Shown here: positions 23,291 through 29,794 of the stretch, one piece after another
Position numbering within the stretch: the stretch's first letter is position 1
Layout: every line of letters begins with the position of its first letter
DNA from: an uncultured Muribaculaceae bacterium
GTDB taxonomy: Bacteria; Bacteroidota; Bacteroidia; Bacteroidales; Muribaculaceae
Length of the DNA: 32,324 bases
NCBI GenBank assembly: GCA_902494515.1
Contig: CABUTS010000028.1
Span: 1 to 32,324 of the forward strand
Direction of reading: 5' to 3'
Translations under genes and position numbers: made by a program
Notes under the pieces: model-generated
Told to the model about the DNA's origin: nothing
The model's input: the letters and a program-made list of their open reading frames with translations, nothing else
Database searches by the model: none

Positions 23291-24139
23291 TCATTTGCAG
23301 GCTTTGAACGACATGTCGAGTCCCTTGACCGAATGGGTCAGCGCGCCGACCGAGATGAAGTCCACGCCGGCTTCGCCGTAGGCGCGGAGCGTATCGAGGG
23401 TGATACCGCCCGAGGATTCCACTTCGGTGCGACCGTTGATCAGTTTCACGGCCTCGGCGGTGCGCTCGGGGGTAAAATTGTCGAGCATGATGCGGTCGAT
23501 ATCGGCGTCGAGAGCCTGACGGATCTCGTCGGTGTCGCGCACCTCGACCTCGATTTTCAGCTCCTTGCCGTTCTCCTTCATCCACTTGCGGGCAGCGGCC
23601 ACGGCCTGCGGAATACCGCCGGCGAAATCCACGTGGTTGTCCTTGATGAGAATCATGTCGAACAGGCCCATGCGGTGGTTGGCGCCCCCGCCGATCTTCA
23701 CGGCCTCCTTCTCGAGGATTCGCAGCCCGGGAGTGGTCTTGCGGGTGTCGAGAACCTTGGTTTTCAGGCCTTTGAGGCGCTCCTGATACTTGGCGGTCTG
23801 CGTTGCGATGCCGCTCATGCGCTGCATGATGTTCAGCATGATGCGCTCGGTCTGGAGCAGCGAGCGCACCGGACCGGTAACGCGGAAGGCGATGTCGCCG
23901 GGCTTCACGTGGGCGCCGTCGGCGATGTAGACCTCCATCTTCAGCGAGGGGTCGAATTTCTCGAACACCATTCGGGCGATATCAACGCCGGCCAGGATAC
24001 CCTCCTCCTTCACCAGGAGATGCTGGGCGCCCATTTCGTCGGCAGGAATGGTGGAAAGCGTGGTTGCGTCGCCGTCGCCGACATCCTCGGCGAATGCCAG
24101 GGTCAGCAGCGCGTCAATAAGTTCATCGCGAGTTTTCAT
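23291..24139 (-). CDS. nadC: Nicotinate-nucleotide pyrophosphorylase (quinolinate phosphoribosyltransferase)
   Basis: The enzyme converts quinolinate and PRPP to nicotinate mononucleotide, carbon dioxide and pyrophosphate, in de novo NAD synthesis. The 282 residues match the usual length. Family motifs are EDVGDGDATT (18-27), the substrate-binding DTRKTTPGLR (131-140), HRMGLFD (155-161), KDNH (166-169) and the phosphate-binding SSGGI near residue 242. It is cytosolic. No nadA or nadB is adjacent. It stands alone, divergent from rlmH behind a canonical promoter, and ends against the shared hairpin with the HAD gene. Confidence 0.95.
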   Translation of the reverse strand: MKTRDELIDALLTLAFAEDVGDGDATTLSTIPADEMGAQHLLVKEEGILAGVDIARMVFEKFDPSLKMEVYIADGAHVKPGDIAFRVTGPVRSLLQTERIMLNIMQRMSGIATQTAKYQERLKGLKTKVLDTRKTTPGLRILEKEAVKIGGGANHRMGLFDMILIKDNHVDFAGGIPQAVAAARKWMKENGKELKIEVEVRDTDEIRQALDADIDRIMLDNFTPERTAEAVKLINGRTEVESSGGITLDTLRAYGEAGVDFISVGALTHSVKGLDMSFKACK

Positions 24140-24220
24140 ATCTATTATTGTGCGTTAAAATTTCAGAGTCACAGAGCCGCCGGGCCGGCTTCGGCAAGTC
24201 CGAATCGGCGTTCTAATCTG

Positions 24221-24252
24221 CAAAATTAGCAATTAACCTCCAACTAAGCAAA
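24221..24252 (-). promoter_or_regulatory. Promoter of nadC
   Basis: On the minus strand, TTTG (24252-24249) and TAATTTTG (24228-24221) start 24 nt apart. It overlaps the leader of rlmH, whose ATG is at 24261, so transcription of the two divergent genes may interfere. Confidence 0.7.
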
Positions 24253-24260
24253 TTCCGAAC

Positions 24261-24734
24261 ATGAAAATAGTGCTGATGACCGTCGGAAAGACCACCAACG
24301 CCAACCTCCGCCCCCTGATCGAGGAATACACCGCGCGCGTCAACCGCTTCATCCCCTTCGAAATCATCGAAATTCCCGACATCAAGACCACCCGCAAGCT
24401 CACCCCGCAGCTCCAGAAGCAGGCCGAGGGGGAGGCAATCCTGGCGCGGCTCCAGCCCTCGGACCACCTCGTGCTGCTCGACGAGCGGGGCAAGGAACCC
24501 ACCTCCCGCGAATTTGCCGAAGCGCTCGCGCGGAAGGAACACACCGTGGCCCACCGCCTGGTGTTCCTCGTCGGCGGCCCCTACGGCTTCTCGCCCGACA
24601 TCTACAGCCGCGGCAACGAAAAAATGTCGCTCTCGCGCATGACATTTCCCCACGAAATGGTCCGCCTCTTCTTCGCCGAGCAGCTCTACCGCGCCTACTC
24701 CATCCTCCACAACCTCCCCTACCACCACGACTGA
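24261..24734 (+). CDS. rlmH: 23S rRNA pseudouridine-1915 N3-methyltransferase
   Basis: This small SPOUT-class methyltransferase uses S-adenosylmethionine to methylate the pseudouridine at position 1915 of 23S rRNA (helix 69) on assembled 70S ribosomes. The 157 residues match the family length. Visible motifs are the start MKIVLMTVGKT, LLDERGKEPTS (72-82), the SAM-binding GGPYGFS (105-111), LSRMTFPHEMVRL (124-136), and the C-terminal PYHH (153-156). It functions as a dimer. It is divergent from nadC; the promoter is unclear (TAATCTGC is only a weak match). Its stop codon is followed within 10 nt by the 16-bp minisatellite. Confidence 0.95.
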   Translation: MKIVLMTVGKTTNANLRPLIEEYTARVNRFIPFEIIEIPDIKTTRKLTPQLQKQAEGEAILARLQPSDHLVLLDERGKEPTSREFAEALARKEHTVAHRLVFLVGGPYGFSPDIYSRGNEKMSLSRMTFPHEMVRLFFAEQLYRAYSILHNLPYHHD

Positions 24735-24741
24735 CGGCGCC

Positions 24742-24967
24742 CTCAACTCCTCCTCTCCTCAACTCCTCCTCTCCTCAACTCCTCCTCTCCTAAACTCCTC
24801 CTCTCCTAAACTCCTCCTCTCCTAAACTCCTCCTCTCCTCAACTCCTCCTCTCCTCAACTCCTCCTCTCCTCCTCTCCTAAACTCCTCTTCTCCTCAACT
24901 CCTCCTCTCCTCAACTCCTCCTCTCCTCAACTCCTCCTCTCCTCAACTCCTCCTCTCCTCAACTCTT
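24742..24967. repeat. 16-bp pyrimidine-rich minisatellite, about 14 copies
   Basis: The unit is CTCAACTCCTCCTCTC, with a CTAAACTCCTCCTCTC variant in a block of three consecutive copies and again later. One region has a shortened CTCCTCTC insertion, and one unit reads TTCTC. Apart from the AA or AAA in each unit, the plus strand is all pyrimidine. It lies between rlmH and the promoter of the replication-like gene. Confidence 0.9.
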
Positions 24968-24982
24968 AAACTTTGTTAAAGA

Positions 24983-25016
24983 TTTGGAAACCGGGGGTGC
25001 CGCAGATGTATCTTTG
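24983..25016 (+). promoter_or_regulatory. Promoter of the phage-replication-like gene
   Basis: TTTG at 24983-24986 and TATCTTTG at 25009-25016, followed by C, form a -33/-7 pair with 26 nt between box starts, slightly wider than the 24 nt of the other promoters. Transcription would begin about 55 nt before ATG 25077. Confidence 0.6.
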
Positions 25017-25076
25017 CACTGCAATTCTTGCAAACACACAAATTTTCTTAATCTAATAACTCACACCCCCGAATTT

Positions 25077-25907
25077 ATGGAAAACGGTTGGATTAAACTC
25101 AGCCGGAGCATTACACGCCACTGGCTGTGGCACGACGCCGAGCGCCTCCGATGGTGGCTCGACCTGCTGATGATGGCCCAATGGGATGACCATCGGTGGA
25201 TCGACAACACCCATGTCTTCACCCTCCGCCGCGGCCAGCTCGTCGCCTCAATCTCCTTCCTCGCTCAGCGATGGGAAAGGTCTCCGCACACGATTATAAA
25301 ATTTTTGAAACAGCTTGAGGCCGAAAATATGATTGCGCGCGAAACATTGCACAAGCAAATTGCCATTCTAACTGTCTGTAATTATGATAGATACCAGGCA
25401 TACGACCAAGGCCTGATGCACAACCCGCTGCACGACTCACTGCACAACCCGCTGCACAACCCGCTGCACAACCCACTGCATACAAAACAAGAAGATAAAG
25501 AAAATAAAGAATTAAAAAAATATGATGTTGTTGGGGGACGCTCGGGAACTGAATTTTTTAACGATTTCTTTTCCGAAAAACGCAGGGCTACACTCGAGCA
25601 GATCTGCGCCAGCCGCAAGTTCGGCTCGTTAGACAACTTCAGGCAGCTCGCCCGCGAAGTCCTCGCCGAATGGGAAATCACCGAAGAACATCACAGCTCC
25701 CTCAGCGAAGCCCGCCGACACCTCATCAACCAGTGCTCCAAAAAACTCAATCTTCAGTCCAGAAACACACAAAACCTTTACAACAATGGAAAAACCGCTA
25801 TCTCCCGGGCAGATGCCGAACAGAAACGCCGCGACGATGAATTTGCCGAATTCATCCGACAAAACCTCGCGCGCCCCTCAGAGCCTGAACACGAACTCCC
25901 TTTCTGA
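25077..25907 (+). CDS. Phage-type replication initiator/replisome organiser-like protein
   Basis: The 276-residue product has an N-terminal winged-helix region (GWIKLSRSITRHWLWHDAER, RGQLVASISFLAQRW, SPHTIIKFLKQLEAENMI) like DnaD/replisome-organiser proteins of Bacteroidales prophages and plasmids, which bind origins and load helicase. A linker built of LHNP repeats (residues 114-135, 12-bp DNA unit) joins it to a helical C-terminal domain (FFNDFFSEKRRATLEQICAS, LINQCSKKLNL). It ends with the acidic tail EPEHELPF. The frame opens at 24984, but that part lies in the promoter region; ATG 25077 is the natural start. No helicase, integrase or capsid gene lies nearby, so it looks like a stranded phage or plasmid gene. 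The replication role is inference. Confidence 0.7.
   Translation: MENGWIKLSRSITRHWLWHDAERLRWWLDLLMMAQWDDHRWIDNTHVFTLRRGQLVASISFLAQRWERSPHTIIKFLKQLEAENMIARETLHKQIAILTVCNYDRYQAYDQGLMHNPLHDSLHNPLHNPLHNPLHTKQEDKENKELKKYDVVGGRSGTEFFNDFFSEKRRATLEQICASRKFGSLDNFRQLAREVLAEWEITEEHHSSLSEARRHLINQCSKKLNLQSRNTQNLYNNGKTAISRADAEQKRRDDEFAEFIRQNLARPSEPEHELPF
25416..25481 (+). repeat. 12-bp coding tandem repeat (LHNP linker)
   Basis: Five and a half units of CTGCACAACCCG, with first unit ATGCACAACCCG and second unit CTGCACGACTCA. The period is a multiple of three, so copy changes keep the frame. They encode the hinge of the replication-like protein. Confidence 0.85.
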
Positions 25908-26571
25908 CCTCCGGCAGCAGTTCCCCGGGGGCGCCCGGCAGATTATCGACACCTTCTCGCCCGACAAGCAGATGGATTATTGCTGCGACATCTGGCGCGT
26001 GCACTTCGGCCGAGCCCCGAAACTCGGCGCCGTGGCTAAATCTTTCGGCATCGAAACCGCCGAAACATGGCTCGCAATCCAGATTCGCGACCTTTCGGAG
26101 TTCTCAGGCTGCGCAAACAAGCTCAAACCGGGGCCGATCAAGGAGCTCGCCGACCTGATTATCAACCGATATCCCGCCTACAACCTGGCGGAGTTCATGC
26201 TCTTCTTCCACCGCTTCAAACAATGCCGCTACGGCCGTTTCTTCGGTTCCGTCGACCCCATGGCTATCTTCGCCGCCTTCGAAACCTTCGGCATCGAACG
26301 CGGCCAGATGTACGCCGAACGTCAGCGCCGCCAGGACGAGGAGCGCCGCGCCGCCGAAGAGCGCCAGGAGGAGGAACTCCGCAGCCGCTACCGACGCCGC
26401 GTGCCCGACGCCTTCACCCCGAAAGCCCCCCTGAGCTTCACACAGTACCGCCTGATGGGCTTCGACTACATGGACGACGCCGAACTCACCCGCGAAATCA
26501 CTGCCATCCGCCGCGGCCACAAACGCCTCCCCTCCCGCGTCTTCGCCATGCTCGGCTATCCCCCCGACTAA
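25786..26571 (+). CDS. Uncharacterised phage/plasmid-associated protein (Bacteroidales DUF)
   Basis: This is an uncharacterised 261-residue product, cytosolic, with no signal peptide. The core (RQIIDTFSPDKQMDYCCDIW, then LADLIINRYPAYNLAEFMLF, FHRFKQCRYGRFFGSVDPMA, IFAAFETFGIERGQ) is the pattern of small Bacteroidales proteins encoded next to replication genes of mobile elements; I recall it as DUF6633-like but am unsure. A charged coiled-coil (about 183-205: QRRQDEERRAAEERQEEELR) follows, then a C-terminal helix. The ATG at 25786 lies 122 nt inside the previous gene. The first 35 residues look non-conserved, and ATG 25837 is a likely alternative start, still overlapping by 71 nt. Both genes share one transcript. 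GC content is high, like lon, so no fresh transfer is evident. Confidence 0.6.
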   Translation: MEKPLSPGQMPNRNAATMNLPNSSDKTSRAPQSLNTNSLSDLRQQFPGGARQIIDTFSPDKQMDYCCDIWRVHFGRAPKLGAVAKSFGIETAETWLAIQIRDLSEFSGCANKLKPGPIKELADLIINRYPAYNLAEFMLFFHRFKQCRYGRFFGSVDPMAIFAAFETFGIERGQMYAERQRRQDEERRAAEERQEEELRSRYRRRVPDAFTPKAPLSFTQYRLMGFDYMDDAELTREITAIRRGHKRLPSRVFAMLGYPPD

Positions 26572-26609
26572 TCCCCCCGCTCCTCCACCGGGCTCAGCGG
26601 CGCAACTTT

Positions 26610-26900
26610 GGCACGTTTCCCCCGCGAATGGTCTTTTACCGCGGAACCATACGGAACTAACGGAAGCAAATTTGTCTCGGGAACGTAAAACCGAACTGCT
26701 GCGGAGCTGACGCTCCTGAATGTTAACGGAAGCCTGCGGGGTGGCAAACTTGGGAGTGCCGTAGGCTTCCGTTAACGTTCCGCACCAGGCCTTTAGGCCT
26801 CCGTTTGAAGTTCAGGATGGCGGTTCCGTTAGTTCCGTGGGGCTCCGTGTAAATAATTGATTATATGATAGATAAAGGCTATGAGCGGGGGAAACGTGCC
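26610..26900. repeat. Palindromic intergenic element, copy D (most complete)
   Basis: The outer ends are exact inverted copies: GGCACGTTTCCCCCGC (26610-26625) and GCGGGGGAAACGTGCC (26885-26900). Inside these lie the arms TACCGCGGAACCATACGGAA and TTCCGTGGGGCTCCGTGTAA. The interior has AACGGAAGCCTGCGG opposite GTAGGCTTCCGTTAACG, and AGGCCTTTAGGCCT. The 11-bp word GGCGCAACTTT occurs just outside both ends (26599-26609 and 26922-26932). It fills the convergent gap before trkH. Confidence 0.9.
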
Positions 26901-26943
26901 AAAGACAGGTCCGCACGTTATGGCGCAACTTTAGCCCCCGGGG

Positions 26944-28416
26944 TTAGCGGCGCCAGAAGCGGGGGAGGAAGAGGAGGAGGATGGTGAAGACTTCGAGGCG
27001 GCCGATGAGCATCAGCAGGCCCATGATCCATTTGCCGGGGTCGGCGACGTAGGTGTAGGCCGGGGCGTCGGAGAACACCACCATGTCCATCGAGGAGTTG
27101 GAGATGCAGGAGTAGGCGGCCAGCAGTCCTTCTTTGAGCGGCGCGCCGAAGAGTGTCAGCAGCAGTCCGCCGACGAGAATCACCCCGGCATAGAGCGCCA
27201 GAAACACCATTGTTTTGTTGACGATCTCCGGCGAGATGACTTTGTGTTCCATCTCCACCGGCATTATGTGGTTGGGGTAGATGCAGCGCGAGAGTTCGCG
27301 GTGGGCGTTCTTCCCGAACACTATGATGCGGTCTATTTTCGCGCCGCCGGCCGTCGACCCGGCGCATCCGCCAATGAGCACCATCACGATGGTGACTCCG
27401 ACCAGCAGCGGTCCCCACGACATCAGTCCGTCGACCACGTAGCCCGTCGAGGAGAGCGTGGAGATAATCATGAACATCGAGTCGATGGTGAACAGCTCCA
27501 CGGTGTGCTCGACGTTGGGGTTGAAGTACAGCACGAGGTCGAAAAACAGGAACATCACGAGTATCAGCCCCACGAAATAGCGGAACACGACGTTGCGCCA
27601 TACGGCCTTGAAATTGCCGGTGGAGGCCTTGAATATCAGCGCGAAATTCACGGCGCCGACGAACATGAAAACCGTGGAAACGACCTTCACGTAGTTTGAA
27701 TTCCAGGCGTTTATGGAGGCGTTTTTGGTGGAGAAGCCGCCGGTCGACATCGTTGACATGGCGTGGCAGATGCTGTCGAAGAAGTTCATCGGACCGAGCC
27801 AGTAGAGCCCTGCCAGCGCTATGGTGAGCAGGAAATATACGAGCCAAAGCCTTTTGGCTGTGGAACTTACGCGCGGGCGCAGCTTCTCGTGGGTGATGCC
27901 GGTGACCTCGGCGTTGAACATCTGCATCCCCCCCGAGGAGTTCAGCATCGGGAGCACGGCGAGGGTGAACAGTATGATACCCATGCCGCCGATCCACTGC
28001 ATCTGGCAGCGCCACAGGTTGATGCCGTGGTTCAGCGAGTCAATGTCCCGGATAATGGATCCGCCGGTGGTGGTGAAGCCCGACATCGCCTCGAAAAACG
28101 CGTCGGTGACCGACAGATGCTGCGAGCAGAGGATGAACGGAATCATGCCGAACACCGAGAATACCACCCACACGAGCCCCGTCAGCAGGAAACCGTCGCG
28201 CTTGCCCATGTCGTAGCGGCTCGGACGGACGCAGAGGGTGGCCGCGGTGCCGGCGGCTACGGTGATGGCGATGGCCGCGATGAAGGGGAGCAGACGGTCG
28301 CCGTAGCAGTACGACGTCACCAGGGGCACCAGCATGAAGGCCGCCTCGATGTAGAGCAGCCAGCCGATGACCCTCAGCAGCATCTTCCAGTTTATCGCCG
28401 ACGTTCGCTTCGCCAT
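26944..28416 (-). CDS. trkH: Trk-type potassium uptake protein, membrane subunit
   Basis: This 490-residue membrane channel subunit imports potassium together with TrkA. It has the four M1-pore-M2 repeats of the family. Filters 1-3 are visible: FTTTGG (114-119), MSTGGFS near residue 230 and SSTGY near residue 325. In the fourth, where relatives have NxGPGLG after a cysteine, the sequence is CISNSSMDM (437-445). The expected filter glycine is thus Ser442. The C-terminus GRLEVFTILLLFLPRFWRR is canonical. It is the last gene of the operon, 34 nt after trkA, and palindromic element D follows its stop. The altered fourth filter is seen directly; any effect on selectivity is inference. Confidence 0.92.
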   Translation of the reverse strand: MAKRTSAINWKMLLRVIGWLLYIEAAFMLVPLVTSYCYGDRLLPFIAAIAITVAAGTAATLCVRPSRYDMGKRDGFLLTGLVWVVFSVFGMIPFILCSQHLSVTDAFFEAMSGFTTTGGSIIRDIDSLNHGINLWRCQMQWIGGMGIILFTLAVLPMLNSSGGMQMFNAEVTGITHEKLRPRVSSTAKRLWLVYFLLTIALAGLYWLGPMNFFDSICHAMSTMSTGGFSTKNASINAWNSNYVKVVSTVFMFVGAVNFALIFKASTGNFKAVWRNVVFRYFVGLILVMFLFFDLVLYFNPNVEHTVELFTIDSMFMIISTLSSTGYVVDGLMSWGPLLVGVTIVMVLIGGCAGSTAGGAKIDRIIVFGKNAHRELSRCIYPNHIMPVEMEHKVISPEIVNKTMVFLALYAGVILVGGLLLTLFGAPLKEGLLAAYSCISNSSMDMVVFSDAPAYTYVADPGKWIMGLLMLIGRLEVFTILLLFLPRFWRR

Positions 28417-28450
28417 TTATAACTTGTTGAATAAAGGTTTTTCCGACTTG

Positions 28451-29794
28451 TTATATGAAGTATTTTTCGACCTTGTGCATATGGCCCGAGAGGGAGAAGA
28501 CCAGCACATGATCGCCGGCCTGAATCTGCGTGCGGCCGGTTACGAGCATCCCCCGACCGTCGCGGATCAGCCCCGCGAGGGTCATCTCGCGGATCAGTTT
28601 CTGCTCCATGATTGGCTTGCGGGTAATCTTCGAGCCGGCGCGGGCCTCGATTTCGGCGACCTCGGCGTCGGCCAGCGCCATCACCTTCGACGATTGCTCG
28701 TCGGCAGCCAGCAGCAGCTGGAAAATCTTGCTCGAGGCGAGCAGTTTCTTGTTGATGACAGTGCCGATATTCAGTCCTTCGGCCTCGGAAATGAACTGCA
28801 GGTTCTCGACCTCAGCCACGGACTTGCGCACACCTAACTCCTTGGCCGACAGACATGCAAGGATGTTGGTCTCAGAGAAATCGGTGAGGGCCACGAAGGC
28901 GTCGACCGAGTCGATACCCTCCTCGCGCAGGGTGTCGGTGTTGCGGGCGTCGCCGCAGATGATTTTCACCTTGTTCCCCTGGCAGATTTCGGGCAACTGA
29001 CGGCAGCGGTCAAGGTCGTCGTCGATGATCGTAAGGCGGAACTTCGTCGACGCAAGGTTCACCAGGCGCACGGCAATGCGGCCGCCCCCCATGATCATCA
29101 CGTCGCGCACCTTGGAGTCCTGCTTGCCGCAGATGCGGCGGATCTCGTCGACATACTCGCGGGTGGTCGAGAAATAGAGCACGTCGCCGGGGCGGATTTC
29201 GTCGTCGCCGCGCGGGATGATGGTTTCGTGGTGGCGCTTGATGGCCGAAACGTGGTAGTTGTGCTGGCTGAAAGTCAGCTCTTTAAGCTGCTTCCCCATG
29301 ATTTCGGCGTCGTCGTTCACGCGCACGCCGATCAGAATCAGCTCGCCGTCGTGAAGCTCGAACCATGTGCGGGCCCACGGGCGGCTCAGCGCCTGCATAA
29401 TCTCCTGAGCGGCAAGGAATTCCGGGTAAATCAGATGGTCTACGCCGATAGAGATGAAAAACGGCCTGCTGTCAGCGCTCATGTACTCGAAATTGTCGAT
29501 TCGGGCCACGGTCTTGCGGGCGCCGAGCCGCTTGGCGATGCTGCAGGCAATCAGGTTGGTGTTCTCGTAGGGGGTGACGGCGATGAACAGGTCGCAGTCG
29601 TCAGCGACACCCGCCGACTGCTGGTCGGTGAAGGAGGTCGGCGCCCCGACAAACGTCATAAGATTATAGTTGGAATCCAGGCGGTTGAGCTTGGCGACAT
29701 CCTTGTCGAGCACAATTATGTCCTGCTCCTCGCGCGAAAGGAGTTTGGCAAGATGCGAGCCCACTTCACCGGCTCCGGCGATGACGATTTTCAT
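28451..29794 (-). CDS. trkA: Trk potassium uptake regulatory subunit (NAD-binding)
   Basis: This 447-residue cytosolic protein gates TrkH in response to nucleotides. It has two tandem RCK units, each a Rossmann domain (RCK_N) plus a C-terminal ligand domain. The first dinucleotide motif is intact (GAGEVG, 7-12, with Asp30 at the end of strand 2). The second is degenerate (MGGGRIAVRL, about 233-242: the last glycine is alanine), so one nucleotide site may be weak. RCK_C segments are seen at about 145-215 (GKQLKELTFSQHNYHVSAIK) and 365-445 (LIREMTLAGLIRDGRGMLVT). Its ATG overlaps the dxs stop as ATGA. The length and the tandem layout match TrkA. Confidence 0.93.
   Translation of the reverse strand: MKIVIAGAGEVGSHLAKLLSREEQDIIVLDKDVAKLNRLDSNYNLMTFVGAPTSFTDQQSAGVADDCDLFIAVTPYENTNLIACSIAKRLGARKTVARIDNFEYMSADSRPFFISIGVDHLIYPEFLAAQEIMQALSRPWARTWFELHDGELILIGVRVNDDAEIMGKQLKELTFSQHNYHVSAIKRHHETIIPRGDDEIRPGDVLYFSTTREYVDEIRRICGKQDSKVRDVMIMGGGRIAVRLVNLASTKFRLTIIDDDLDRCRQLPEICQGNKVKIICGDARNTDTLREEGIDSVDAFVALTDFSETNILACLSAKELGVRKSVAEVENLQFISEAEGLNIGTVINKKLLASSKIFQLLLAADEQSSKVMALADAEVAEIEARAGSKITRKPIMEQKLIREMTLAGLIRDGRGMLVTGRTQIQAGDHVLVFSLSGHMHKVEKYFI

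Noticed and set aside
24742..24967. Coding sequence through the minisatellite (Leu/Ser/Pro-rich)
   Set aside because: rlmH stops just before it, no start codon precedes it in a long frame, and the 16-bp period shifts the frame at every unit.
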